From Campylobacteraceae bacterium (GTDB lineage Bacteria; Campylobacterota; Campylobacteria; Campylobacterales; Sulfurovaceae), in contig JALVXO010000126.1 of the NCBI GenBank assembly GCA_027022775.1, forward strand, positions 1-39,844: DNA of 39,844 nt, in the 5' to 3' direction. The position numbers and the translations under genes are program-made. Below, piece by piece: positions 15,863-24,007 of the stretch (position 1 is the first letter of the stretch; each line of letters begins with the position of its first letter). The notes beneath the pieces are model-generated. The model worked only from the letters and a program-made list of their open reading frames with translations. It was not told where the DNA came from and made no database searches.

Positions 15863-16995
15863 CAGCTTATGAAATAGCCAAACCAGAAGATGCAAAAGAG
15901 TATTTTTTAAAGCTTGGAGCCGATATAAGCGGGGCAAAAATAATGGCAGAGAAAGCCGATATGCTTTTTTTAAAAATTAAAAATTTAAAAACTCCTGCAG
16001 TAAATATTTTAAAACAGGATGCTTTAAGCGTAGGAGCGGAACTTGCAGTCCCAAGCGGGGTTATATTGTGCGAAAAAGAGAGTTACGACTGCCTGCTTTT
16101 TGGCACAAAGCGGCAGCTTGCGCGTTTGGCAAAAAAAGAAAAAGCACAGCCGTTTGGGCTTAAAAAAGTTGCAAAGATTTTAGAGAGCCTGCTGGTTGCT
16201 AAAAAGTTTAAACTCAAAATTATGGGTGTAATTAATGCAAACAGCGACAGCTTTTACAGCGGCAGCAGGTTTTTGGGCGCTGAAGCGATTGCTAAAATAG
16301 AGCAGATGGCAGCAGATGGGGCGGATATTATAGATATCGGCGCAGTCTCCAGCCGCCCAGGCTCAAAAGCGGTAAGCCAAGAAGAGGAGTTAAACCGCAT
16401 TAAAGATATATTAAATGAGATAAAGCGCCAAAAACTTTATGAAAAAATTGATTTTAGCATAGACTCTTACACCCCTGCCGTAATAGAAATGGCGCTTGAA
16501 AGCGGTTTTAATATTGTAAATGATATAACAGGCGCAAGGGATGAGAGGATTATACAACTGGCTGCTTCTTACAGTGCAAAACTTTGTATAATGCACATGC
16601 AAGGAACGCCGGAGAACATGCAGAAAAACCCGCACTATGAAGATGTTGTAAACGAAGTTGACAGCTTTTTTGCCAGACAGATAAAAAAGTGCGAAAATCT
16701 GGGCCTTTCTAGAGAAAATATAATTTTGGATGTAGGCATAGGTTTTGGCAAAACACTCGAGCACAACCTAGCTCTTTTAAAATCGCACCGCCACTTTACG
16801 CACTTTGGCTGCGAACTTCTAATAGGAGCAAGCCGAAAATCTATGATAGATATGATAACCCCTTCTCAAATCCAAGAGCGACTGCCAGGAACTTTAATAA
16901 TCCACGCCAAAGCAGTCGAACGGGGTGCAAGCATAATACGCTGCCACGATGTAAAAGAGCATTACCAAGCTTTTAAAGTTTTAGAAAAGTTGTAA
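15859..16995 (+). CDS. folP: dihydropteroate synthase with Campylobacterota N-terminal extension
   Basis: Condenses p-aminobenzoate with hydroxymethyl-dihydropterin pyrophosphate in folate synthesis. The TIM-barrel part starts near residue 120 with IMGVINANSDSFYSGSRF. It continues with DIGAVSSRPGS, FNIVNDITGA, IMHMQGTPENMQ and LIGASRKSM. At 378 residues it is about 100 longer than E. coli FolP, because of an N-terminal region (1-115) of unknown role. The same long form is known from Helicobacter and Campylobacter. It is the last gene of the nudH operon; a separate promoter follows. Confidence 0.93.
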   Translation: MTAYEIAKPEDAKEYFLKLGADISGAKIMAEKADMLFLKIKNLKTPAVNILKQDALSVGAELAVPSGVILCEKESYDCLLFGTKRQLARLAKKEKAQPFGLKKVAKILESLLVAKKFKLKIMGVINANSDSFYSGSRFLGAEAIAKIEQMAADGADIIDIGAVSSRPGSKAVSQEEELNRIKDILNEIKRQKLYEKIDFSIDSYTPAVIEMALESGFNIVNDITGARDERIIQLAASYSAKLCIMHMQGTPENMQKNPHYEDVVNEVDSFFARQIKKCENLGLSRENIILDVGIGFGKTLEHNLALLKSHRHFTHFGCELLIGASRKSMIDMITPSQIQERLPGTLIIHAKAVERGASIIRCHDVKEHYQAFKVLEKL

Positions 16996-17032
16996 TTGTG
17001 CAATATAATACCAAAAATTAAATTTCTTTTTA

Positions 17033-17038
17033 TATAAT
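17033..17038 (+). promoter_or_regulatory. -10 box for the ComEA-like gene
   Basis: TATAAT, 34 bases before the ATG, in a T-rich context. The ribosome-binding site AAAGGA lies at 17059-17064. Confidence 0.45.
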
Positions 17039-17071
17039 AATAACTATATTTCATATTGAAAGGATCGTGCA

Positions 17072-17470
17072 ATGAAAAAAATCTTATTTTTTGCTGTTTT
17101 AAGTTTCGGGTTGCTGTTTGGTTTAAATCCTCAAACCGCTTCTAAAGAAGAGTTAATGAAGATTAAAGGCGTTGGGGAGGCTAAAGCCAATGCTATTATT
17201 GAATATAGAAAAAAACATAAAATCAAAACTAAAGATGATTTAATGCAGGTAAAAGGCATTGGTGAAGTGATTGCCGAAAATATCTTAAAAGATGTTAAAA
17301 ACGGGGAAGAGTCTAAAGGCGGCAAATCTAAAAAAGGCAAAGACAAGAAACCTAAAAGCAATAAGCCAAAAAAAGATGACAATAAAACAAAAGATAAAAA
17401 AGATAAGTTAAAAGATAAAAAACCTAAAGATAAAAAAGATAAAAAACCTAAAGATAAAAAAGCCGCATAA
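17072..17470 (+). CDS. secreted helix-hairpin-helix (ComEA-like) protein with lysine-rich tail
   Basis: The 132-residue protein has a signal peptide (1-17, FFAVLSFGLLFG). Tandem HhH motifs follow at 19-72 (LNPQTASKEELMKIKGVGEAKA, then LMQVKGIGEVIAENIL), the fold that binds duplex DNA in ComEA. The last 55 residues are almost only Lys, Asp, Pro, Gly and Ser, in loosely repeated KDKKPK units. ComEA proteins deliver transforming DNA into the periplasm, so a DNA-uptake role is the natural inference. The very basic tail could add non-specific DNA or envelope binding. It is monocistronic, with its own promoter and terminator. No other competence gene is in view. Confidence 0.82.
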   Translation: MKKILFFAVLSFGLLFGLNPQTASKEELMKIKGVGEAKANAIIEYRKKHKIKTKDDLMQVKGIGEVIAENILKDVKNGEESKGGKSKKGKDKKPKSNKPKKDDNKTKDKKDKLKDKKPKDKKDKKPKDKKAA

Positions 17471-17481
17471 TAAGCGGCTTT
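17459..17481 (+). terminator. hairpin terminator overlapping the stop of the ComEA-like gene
   Basis: An eight-base stem, AAAGCCGC/GCGGCTTT, with a seven-base loop that contains the TAA stop codon. An A-run precedes the stem and TAT follows it, so it could also work on the opposite strand. Confidence 0.65.
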
Positions 17482-17519
17482 ATGCTACTTAAGTTCCAAA
17501 AATCTTTCAATATTTAAGG

Positions 17520-17525
17520 TATAAT
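17520..17525 (+). promoter_or_regulatory. -10 box for the thioredoxin gene
   Basis: TATAAT within AAGGTATAAT, 24 bases before the thioredoxin ATG at 17549. Confidence 0.45.
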
Positions 17526-17548
17526 CCAACTAAAAAAAGGATATGCCT

Positions 17549-17980
17549 ATGAGTAACTTCAATTTTGTCTGTCCTAACTGTAAAAAAGTCAACAGACTGC
17601 CTTTAAAAGAGAGTTATACAAAAGCAAAGTGCGGATATTGCGGTGAATCTTTGTTAAATGGAAAAATTATTGAAGCAAATGATAGCAATTTTAACCATAT
17701 TATCCAAAACTCAACAGCACCAGTTATAGTGGACTTCTGGGCGCCGTGGTGCGGACCTTGCAGAATGATGGCGCCAAATTTTGAAAAAGCAAGCCGTGAA
17801 CTTGCACCTAAAGTTCAATTTGTAAAAGTAAATACCGAAGAGAGTCCTTATTTAAGTCAGCAGTATGGTATTAGATCGATTCCTACAATAATTGTTTTTA
17901 AAAATGGAACAGAAGTAGATAGAGTATCAGGAGCGCTGCCTTATGAGCATATTGTAAATTTAGCTAGAAGATATCTGTAA
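17549..17980 (+). CDS. trxC: thioredoxin with N-terminal zinc ribbon (thioredoxin-2 type)
   Basis: Cytosolic dithiol-disulfide oxidoreductase. With the start at 17549 the product has 143 residues. C8/C11 (CPNC) and C28/C31 (CGYC) form the zinc ribbon typical of TrxC. The thioredoxin fold follows, with active site WCGPC (C68, C71) and cis-Pro in IRSIPTIIVF. An ATG at 17543 is also in frame, but AAAGG at 17536-17540 is only 2 bases from it and 8 from 17549. TrxC-type thioredoxins are usually linked to oxidative stress. A possible electron donor is the FTR-like protein encoded at 28086-28829, an inference only. Confidence 0.92.
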   Translation: MSNFNFVCPNCKKVNRLPLKESYTKAKCGYCGESLLNGKIIEANDSNFNHIIQNSTAPVIVDFWAPWCGPCRMMAPNFEKASRELAPKVQFVKVNTEESPYLSQQYGIRSIPTIIVFKNGTEVDRVSGALPYEHIVNLARRYL

Positions 17981-17987
17981 TTTATTG

Positions 17988-17993
17988 TATAAT
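17988..17993 (+). promoter_or_regulatory. -10 box for the two-component/cytochrome operon
   Basis: TATAAT preceded by G, 24 bases before the TTG start of the response regulator. AAAGG at 18005-18009 is the ribosome-binding site. Confidence 0.45.
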
Positions 17994-18016
17994 TATAAAA
18001 AATTAAAGGTTTAATT

Positions 18017-18682
18017 TTGTCAAACAAAATTTTTTTACTCGAAGATGATCCAATTTTAAATGAGACCCTGGTTGATTTTTTAGAAGATAACGGTTTTACA
18101 GTAGATTCTGAAACAGACGGATTAGAAGCAGAGTCAAAACTTTATGAAAAACGGTATGATTTAATTCTTTTAGATGTAAACGTTCCTAACCTGGACGGCT
18201 TTAATCTTTTAAAATCGGTAAAATCGTTCGGTGTTACAACACCTGTTATATTTATTACCGCCAGGGACGGATTGGAAGATTTAGAAAAAGGTTTTAATAT
18301 CGGGGCGGAAGATTATATAAAAAAACCTTTCTCTTTAAAAGAGTTAAAAATCAGAATAGATGCTGTTTTAAAAAGACACAACAAAAACAGCACAACAGTA
18401 AAAATAGATGACTCAACAGATTTTATTGTAAGCAGCGGAGAACTTTTAGTAAATGGCAAAAAACATAAATTAAGCAATAAAGAAGCAAAACTGTTAGAGA
18501 TTTTTATTTCTAAAAAAAATGAAGTCATTAGCCATGAGTATATATTTAATGAATTATGGAGCTATGATGAGACACCAAGCGACAGCTCTTTAAGAACATA
18601 TATAAAAAATCTGCGCAAGATTTTAGGAAAAGAGAGGATAGAGAGCATTAAAAAGAGAGGATACCGTTACATTGAAAAGTAG
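18017..18682 (+). CDS. OmpR-family response regulator
   Basis: A 221-residue transcription regulator. The receiver domain (1-118) has the acidic pair in LLEDDP, phospho-acceptor D53 in LLDVNVPNLDG, the conserved Thr/Ser in VIFITARD and Lys in YIKKPFS. The C-terminal winged helix (about 130-220; NKEAKLLEIFISKK, then SLRTYIKNLRKILG, then KRGYRYI) is OmpR/PhoB type. The start codon is TTG, placed seven bases after AAAGG; no better ATG is available. It overlaps the sensor kinase by 11 bases. Target genes are unknown; the two cytochrome genes downstream are candidates. Confidence 0.93.
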   Translation: MSNKIFLLEDDPILNETLVDFLEDNGFTVDSETDGLEAESKLYEKRYDLILLDVNVPNLDGFNLLKSVKSFGVTTPVIFITARDGLEDLEKGFNIGAEDYIKKPFSLKELKIRIDAVLKRHNKNSTTVKIDDSTDFIVSSGELLVNGKKHKLSNKEAKLLEIFISKKNEVISHEYIFNELWSYDETPSDSSLRTYIKNLRKILGKERIESIKKRGYRYIEK

Positions 18683-19826
18683 TTTAAACAGTGCTCTAAT
18701 ACGGTTTTTGTCGGTTTATACTTTTTTGATACTGCTGGTTATAATTTCTGCTTCTGTTATTTATTATAAAATAAATATAGACAGGATAAATTTAGAGTAT
18801 AAAACCATTATGCAAGAGTTTGCTATACTTCAGACAAGAAGGTTAAAGTGGCTTCACAACCATTTCCCAAAATATAACAAATATCCGCGCGATGACCGCT
18901 ATAACAGTGCAATTTACGATTTGGAGTACACAGAAATTTTCTCTACAATGAAAAGCAATAAAATTGATTTTTCTAAATCTTTATATTTTACAAAAAAATA
19001 TGTAATTTACCTTTCTATATTAAGCGATTACTATTTAGGCGCAAAATATCTATTTATAGAAATTCCTAAAAATCCTTTCTTTGTAAAAAGAATTTATAAA
19101 AAGATTTTTATTTTTGCGACAGTTGCACTTGTTGTTCTGTTTATTTTGGGAATATATTTAGCAAAACTTTTCGTAAAACCTATGCAGGAATCTATTGAAC
19201 TGTTAGATAAATTTATTAAAGATACAACCCATGAGATAAATACTCCTATAAGCATTATCAATACAAATATAGAAATGGTAAATACAGAGAATTTAAAAGA
19301 TAGAGAAAGAAAAATTTTAAACAGAGTTAAAATTGCTTCCAGAACTTTAGAAAGCATTTACAAAGATTTAAAATTTATCACTCTTGAGCAAAATAAAAAA
19401 CCTGAATTTAAAAAGTTTAATTTAAAAGAGTTAATTAAAGAGAGGGTTGAGTATTTCTCTTTGTTAATAGAATCTAAAAAGATAAAAACAGAACTTAATT
19501 TAAGCGATTTTTATGTAACTGCAGATGTTAAATTGATATCAAGAGTAGTTGACAACTTGATTTCTAATGCAATTAAATACAATAAAGTAGGAGGAAAACT
19601 ATCGATAACTATTCAAAATAGCCGTTTAATTATAGAAGACAGCGGGATAGGCATTAAAAAAGAAGATTTAAATAAAATTTTTAACAGATATGCCAGGTTT
19701 AACTCCAGCGAAGGCGGGTTTGGCATTGGTTTAAGCATTGTAAAACAGATTATAGATATTCATAATTTAAAAATTGACATAGAATCTCAAGAAAATAAAG
19801 GAACAAAGGTTATTATAAAATGGTAA
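18672..19826 (+). CDS. membrane sensor histidine kinase
   Basis: Partner of the upstream regulator, 384 residues. TM1 covers about 10-32 and TM2 about 143-167; the roughly 110 residues between form a periplasmic sensor region with no family I recognise. The H box DTTHEINTPIS holds the phospho-acceptor H187. The ATPase domain shows the N box NLISNAIKYNK, G1 EDSGIGI and G2 GGFGIGLSIVKQI. No clear HAMP domain lies between TM2 and the H box, which are only about 20 residues apart. The start is TTG, overlapping the regulator gene; AGAGG lies about ten bases upstream. Confidence 0.92.
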   Translation: MKSSLNSALIRFLSVYTFLILLVIISASVIYYKINIDRINLEYKTIMQEFAILQTRRLKWLHNHFPKYNKYPRDDRYNSAIYDLEYTEIFSTMKSNKIDFSKSLYFTKKYVIYLSILSDYYLGAKYLFIEIPKNPFFVKRIYKKIFIFATVALVVLFILGIYLAKLFVKPMQESIELLDKFIKDTTHEINTPISIINTNIEMVNTENLKDRERKILNRVKIASRTLESIYKDLKFITLEQNKKPEFKKFNLKELIKERVEYFSLLIESKKIKTELNLSDFYVTADVKLISRVVDNLISNAIKYNKVGGKLSITIQNSRLIIEDSGIGIKKEDLNKIFNRYARFNSSEGGFGIGLSIVKQIIDIHNLKIDIESQENKGTKVIIKW

Positions 19827-20146
19827 AAAAAATATTGGCTGCATTTACACTTACAGTTTTCTCATTTGCAAATTTTAATACCGCTTGTGTATCATGCCAC
19901 AAAGCAAAAGATGTCGATTTAAGAAAAACTTTTATGAATGCTTTACTGGTTTATGGAGGAGAAAAAAACTTTAAAACCGCTCTTTTTTATTACTGCAAAA
20001 ATCCAATATACTTAAATTCTGTTATGGATGAAGAGTTCGTAAAAAAATATTTGCCTCTAAAACCGGTAAAATTAAGCGACAGTGAATTAAAAAAAATGCT
20101 TAATATCTATTGGGAGAAATATAAAGTAATTGGAAATTTAAAATAG
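19820..20146 (+). CDS. small monoheme c-type cytochrome-like protein
   Basis: A 108-residue exported protein with a signal peptide (1-22) directly followed by a heme-attachment motif, CVSCH (C23, C26, H27). No obvious downstream Met ligand is recognisable, and the rest is helical and Lys-rich. It is not a standard class I cytochrome; it could be a redox sensor partner or small electron carrier. It overlaps the sensor-kinase gene by 7 bases, so it is almost surely co-translated with it. That suggests it modulates or reports to the kinase, though this is inference. Confidence 0.75.
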   Translation: MVKKILAAFTLTVFSFANFNTACVSCHKAKDVDLRKTFMNALLVYGGEKNFKTALFYYCKNPIYLNSVMDEEFVKKYLPLKPVKLSDSELKKMLNIYWEKYKVIGNLK

Positions 20147-20175
20147 TTTTCACTTTAAATTCACACTAAAAATGG

Positions 20176-20181
20176 TAAAAT
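20176..20181 (+). promoter_or_regulatory. -10 box for the second cytochrome gene
   Basis: TAAAAT within GGTAAAAT, 27 bases before the GTG start. Confidence 0.4.
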
Positions 20182-20207
20182 AGCAAATAAATAACAAGGA
20201 GAAGCTT

Positions 20208-20549
20208 GTGAAAAATTTATTCCTGTTATTGGCAGTTATTTTTTCGTTTCTTAATAGTGCAGAACCGGCTGTGGCCAATAAAAGAGATATAAAACCCAAA
20301 GATTTATACAATAAATGCATCACATGCCATGGAAAACAAGCAGAGAAAAAAGCTTTAGGAAAATCAGATATAATTGCCAACTGGGATGCTGCCAAAATTG
20401 AAAATGCTTTAAAAGGATATAAAGCCGGTTTAAGAAACAAACATGGAATGGGCGGCGTAATGAAAGGGCAAGTAATTTCATTAAGCGATGAAGAGATAAA
20501 AAAATTATCTGTTTATATCTCTAAGTTTGCTAAAAATTCTAAAAAATAG
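20208..20549 (+). CDS. class I cytochrome c
   Basis: A periplasmic monoheme cytochrome of 113 residues. The signal peptide (about 1-18) is followed by the heme motif CITCHG (C37, C40, H41), which comes after a LYNKC helix as in cytochrome c553-like carriers. The segment HGMGGVMKGQVISLSDEEIKK offers the distal Met ligand and the last helix. The start is GTG, six bases after AAGGAG at 20196-20201. It lies 61 bases after the other small cytochrome and may be transcribed with it or from its own promoter. It likely shuttles electrons to a terminal oxidase or reductase. Confidence 0.88.
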   Translation: MKNLFLLLAVIFSFLNSAEPAVANKRDIKPKDLYNKCITCHGKQAEKKALGKSDIIANWDAAKIENALKGYKAGLRNKHGMGGVMKGQVISLSDEEIKKLSVYISKFAKNSKK

Positions 20550-20550
20550 A

Positions 20551-20582
20551 GGCGTAACTTTTAACCTAATTTTGGCTACGCC
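20551..20582. terminator. possible weak hairpin between convergent genes
   Basis: GGCGTA and TACGCC are separated by 20 bases between the convergent cytochrome and DAHP-synthase genes. The stem is short and the loop long, so this is a low-confidence call. Confidence 0.25.
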
Positions 20583-20597
20583 AGCTTTTGACCCGCT

Positions 20598-21932
20598 TTA
20601 AAAGTTTTCTGAAATCATAAATGCCAACTCCAAAGCCTGATTGGCATTTAAGCGCGGGTCGCACTGTGTATGGTATCTGCTTGATAAATCATCAACAGTA
20701 ATATGGCAGCTTGCACTTCCTGTACACTCTGTCACATTTTCTCCTGTCATCTCCAAGTGCACGCCAGCTGCCACTGTACCATACTCTTTATGTATTTTAA
20801 AAAAGCTTTTTACTTCAGAAAGAATATTATCAAACTCTCTTGTTTTAAAACCTGTTGAACTTTTTTCAACATTTCCGTGCATCGGGTCAATTGTCCAGAC
20901 AACATTCAACTTGGCATCTGTAACAGCTTTTAAAAGCGGAGGGAAAAGTTTTTCTATTTTATTGGCACCCATTCTCACAATCAGGTTTAGTTTGCCTTCT
21001 TCATTTTGCGGATTTAAAGTTTTAACCAACTCAATTAATTCATCAGTCTGCATTGAAGGTCCGACTTTACACCCAATAGGGTTATGAATTCCCCTGAAAT
21101 ACTCAACATGAGCCCCATTTAGATCGCGTGTTCTATCACCTATCCAGAGCATGTGGGCAGAAGTGTTATACCAGTTACCTGTAATACTGTCGACTCTTGT
21201 TAACGCCTCTTCGTAATTTAAAAGAAGCGCTTCGTGCGAAGTAAAAAGTGTTGTCTGTTTAAGCTGCGGCGTATTTTTTGGCGTAAGCCCCGCCGCTTTT
21301 AAAAAATTCATCGCTTTATCGATTTGGCAGCTGATCTCTTCATATTTCTGCCCGATTGGATGGTTTTTGATAAAATCTAAATTCCATCTGTGCACTTGCG
21401 TTAAATCTGCCAAACCTCCGCGCGAAAATGCCCTAAGCAGGTTCATAGTTGCCGCAGACTGGTTGTAAGCCCTTAACATTCTAAACGGGTCTGCTTCTCT
21501 TGCTTTTTCGTTAAATTCGATACTGTTTATGATGTCTCCGCGATAACTAGGCAGTTTTATCCCGTTTCGCTCTTCAAAATCACTGCTTCTTGGTTTTGCA
21601 AACTGTCCCGCAACACGCCCGATTTTAACCACGCTTTTGCCGCTAGAGTATGCTACCACAACCGACATTTGCAAAATAAGTTTAAAAAGGTTTTTTATAA
21701 CATCTGCATTAAATGCGTTAAAACTTTCGGCACAATCGCCTCCTTGCACAATAAAAGCCTCTCCGCGTCCCGCTTTTGCAAGCTGCTCTTTTAAATTTCT
21801 AGCCTCGCCTGCAAAAATAAGCGGCGGGTATCTTTTTAATTCCTCTTCTACCTTTTTTAATAATTCTTTATCTTTATATTCCGGCTGCTGTTTTATCGGA
21901 AAATTTCTCCAAGAATCTGGGCTCCAGCTCAT
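20598..21932 (-). CDS. class II 3-deoxy-7-phosphoheptulonate (DAHP) synthase
   Basis: First committed enzyme of the shikimate pathway; joins phosphoenolpyruvate and erythrose 4-phosphate. The 444-residue product is the plant/Helicobacter-like class II type. Landmarks are FIVQGGDCAESF (about 80-91), KIGRVAGQFAKPRS, the HMLWIGDRTRDLNGAHVEY segment, VWTIDPMHGN and VHLEMTGENVTEC. Metal-ligand Cys, His and Glu residues are all present. ATG at 21932 has AAGGA six bases before it and a TATAAT box at 21965-21960. A YyaL/DUF255 gene lies upstream on the same strand, 75 bases away. Confidence 0.95.
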   Translation of the reverse strand: MSWSPDSWRNFPIKQQPEYKDKELLKKVEEELKRYPPLIFAGEARNLKEQLAKAGRGEAFIVQGGDCAESFNAFNADVIKNLFKLILQMSVVVAYSSGKSVVKIGRVAGQFAKPRSSDFEERNGIKLPSYRGDIINSIEFNEKAREADPFRMLRAYNQSAATMNLLRAFSRGGLADLTQVHRWNLDFIKNHPIGQKYEEISCQIDKAMNFLKAAGLTPKNTPQLKQTTLFTSHEALLLNYEEALTRVDSITGNWYNTSAHMLWIGDRTRDLNGAHVEYFRGIHNPIGCKVGPSMQTDELIELVKTLNPQNEEGKLNLIVRMGANKIEKLFPPLLKAVTDAKLNVVWTIDPMHGNVEKSSTGFKTREFDNILSEVKSFFKIHKEYGTVAAGVHLEMTGENVTECTGSASCHITVDDLSSRYHTQCDPRLNANQALELAFMISENF

Positions 21933-21959
21933 AACCTATCCTTACACTAAAATTTCGAG

Positions 21960-21965
21960 ATTATA
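21960..21965 (-). promoter_or_regulatory. -10 box for class II DAHP synthase
   Basis: TATAAT on the minus strand (GATATAAT), 27 bases before the ATG. Confidence 0.45.
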
Positions 21966-22007
21966 TCATAAAAAGCTAAAGCTGGCAATTTACGGTAACC
22001 ATTGTAA

Positions 22008-23918
22008 TTAAAAAATTTTTAAACTCTCTATAAGCTCCTCTTTGCTTTTAGCATTTGCAAAGCAGGCGCGGTTTGTGCACACTTCGTAAGTTCCGCCCGG
22101 GGTTGTTTTAAACAGGGTATATGGGTAGGCAAATTCTAAATTTTTAATCTCTTCAAGCGCCTTTTTGTTTGATTTTATGATATTGTCATCTTTAATGTAT
22201 CTAATAGCCGCATCTGCAAGTGTGGGGCTGGAGATTGGCTGGCGCATAATGTCATAAGAGTTAACCTCCAGGGTTTTAAATGCAAATTTTTCATAAACCG
22301 GTTCTGCCAAAGAGCGCAGCGTTAGCAGATTATGAGCCATTACTGCAACAGAAGATGGGTAAGAGGTGTCGTAATTTTCAGCGAAATTTTTAAACTCTTT
22401 ATTGCCGACAATCCAAAAACCGTTACGGTAAAATCTTTTTATCGCTTCATTTACCAAATTAAGCGCTTTAATAAGCTCCATCTCATCAAGGGTTAAGTTG
22501 TAGCTTTGAATATAAACATAAACCAGCCATGCGTAATCTTCTAAAAAGCCTTCAACTTTTGGGCGGTTTGTTATTAGGGCGCTATGAAAAACATTAACCC
22601 CTTCAACCATTTTACTCTCTAATGCTGCAAGGCTTTTTTTTGCAATTTCCAAAAATTGAGGCTCTGTTTTTGCGGCTTCAAACAAAGATGCAATCATCAT
22701 AGCATTCCAGGATGTAATAACCTTTTTATCTACAAACGGATACTCTCTTTTTTTTCTAATCTCCAGCAGCGCCTCTTTTGCTGTTTTAAAAAACTCTTTA
22801 TCTCTTAAATCCAAAGAAGATAGCCTTACAATCGATTTTCCTTCGAAATTTCCCCTTTGAGTTATTCCAAAATCGTAAAGCAGCTCTTCGCTCAAACCAT
22901 ACTTTTTAAATGCCTCTTTTGCTTCATTGTAACCGTAAACAAAATATGCCCCTTCGCCCCCTTCGCTGTCTGCATCGCTGGCACTGAAAAAAAGCCCCTC
23001 TTTAGACATCTTTTTAAGCATAAATTGCAAAATTTCAACCGCTATCTCCCGGTAGCGCTCTATCTTAAAAATTCTATGCGCCCTTAAAAGAGTGTAACTC
23101 ATTAAAGCGTTATCGTAAGTCATCTTTTCAAAATGGGGCACAAGCCAGATTCTATCGGTGCTGTATCTGCAAAATCCCCCCTCAACTATATCGTAAATAC
23201 CGCCCAAAAGCATACTGTCAAGTGTTTTTGTTACAATCTCTTTTAACTCTTCGTCTCTATTTAATTTATACAGATTCATTGCCAGGTTTAAAACATAAGA
23301 GCTTGGAAATTTTGGCGCATCCCCAAAACCGCCCCACTCTTTATCGTAAATAGTTTTAATCTGCTTTGCAGCTGTATCTATAAGCGCCGGGGTTAGTTTA
23401 GTGGCTTCAATTTTGCTTTTTGGTTTAAGCGCTTCTAAAACATCCTGCCCTTTTCTTGCCAGAAGCGCAGGATCTTTTTGGTAACTCCCAATAATGGTAT
23501 TTAGCAAATCTTTAAAGCCTATTATCCCGTATCTTGGCTCTGGCGGAATATATGTAGCAGAATAAAACGGCTTTAAATCGGGTGTTAAAAAAATAGAAAG
23601 AGGCCAGCCGCCCGGTTTTCTATTCATTTTTACAAAAACTTCCTGAAAATGCTTATCTATATCGGGGCGCTCCTCTTTATCTACTTTTATACTGATAAAA
23701 TGCTCATTTAAAATCTTTGCCGTCTCTTTATCTTCGAAAGACTCTTTTTCCATAACATGGCACCAGTGGCAACTGCTATAACCAATGCTTAAAAAAATCG
23801 GTTTATTCTCTTTTTGCGCCCTGTTTAGCGCTTCTGGTCCCCATGGAAACCAATCAACGGGGTTGTGCGCATGCTGCATAAGGTAAGGAGACTCTTCGTT
23901 AATTAATCTGTTTGCCAT
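22008..23918 (-). CDS. YyaL/DUF255 thioredoxin-domain protein (SPATA20-like)
   Basis: A 636-residue protein. The N-terminal thioredoxin-like domain (about 1-160) opens with the signature LINEESPYLMQHAHNPVDW and carries the redox motif CHWC (C50, C53) in GYSSCHWCHVMEKESF. An alpha/alpha six-barrel-like region (about 170-630) follows, resembling N-acylglucosamine epimerase folds, with GGFGDAPKFP and PHFEKMTYDNALM. The biochemical role is not established in bacteria. The family is conserved in many aerobes and archaea. It ends 75 bases before the DAHP-synthase start and diverges from dsbD. Confidence 0.92.
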   Translation of the reverse strand: MANRLINEESPYLMQHAHNPVDWFPWGPEALNRAQKENKPIFLSIGYSSCHWCHVMEKESFEDKETAKILNEHFISIKVDKEERPDIDKHFQEVFVKMNRKPGGWPLSIFLTPDLKPFYSATYIPPEPRYGIIGFKDLLNTIIGSYQKDPALLARKGQDVLEALKPKSKIEATKLTPALIDTAAKQIKTIYDKEWGGFGDAPKFPSSYVLNLAMNLYKLNRDEELKEIVTKTLDSMLLGGIYDIVEGGFCRYSTDRIWLVPHFEKMTYDNALMSYTLLRAHRIFKIERYREIAVEILQFMLKKMSKEGLFFSASDADSEGGEGAYFVYGYNEAKEAFKKYGLSEELLYDFGITQRGNFEGKSIVRLSSLDLRDKEFFKTAKEALLEIRKKREYPFVDKKVITSWNAMMIASLFEAAKTEPQFLEIAKKSLAALESKMVEGVNVFHSALITNRPKVEGFLEDYAWLVYVYIQSYNLTLDEMELIKALNLVNEAIKRFYRNGFWIVGNKEFKNFAENYDTSYPSSVAVMAHNLLTLRSLAEPVYEKFAFKTLEVNSYDIMRQPISSPTLADAAIRYIKDDNIIKSNKKALEEIKNLEFAYPYTLFKTTPGGTYEVCTNRACFANAKSKEELIESLKIF

Positions 23919-24007
23919 TTTTGTTACCTTTTATTAATAATTCTTTGTTATAGTTACATATAAATTCTCACCCAGAATATACTTTTATAAACTTAAAAAG
24001 GGATAAA

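Noticed and set aside
17298..17470. Possible frameshift or assembly error behind the Lys-rich tail of the ComEA-like protein
   Set aside because: The frame stays open to a stop codon inside a good terminator hairpin, and the repeats keep the reading phase, so the tail looks genuine.
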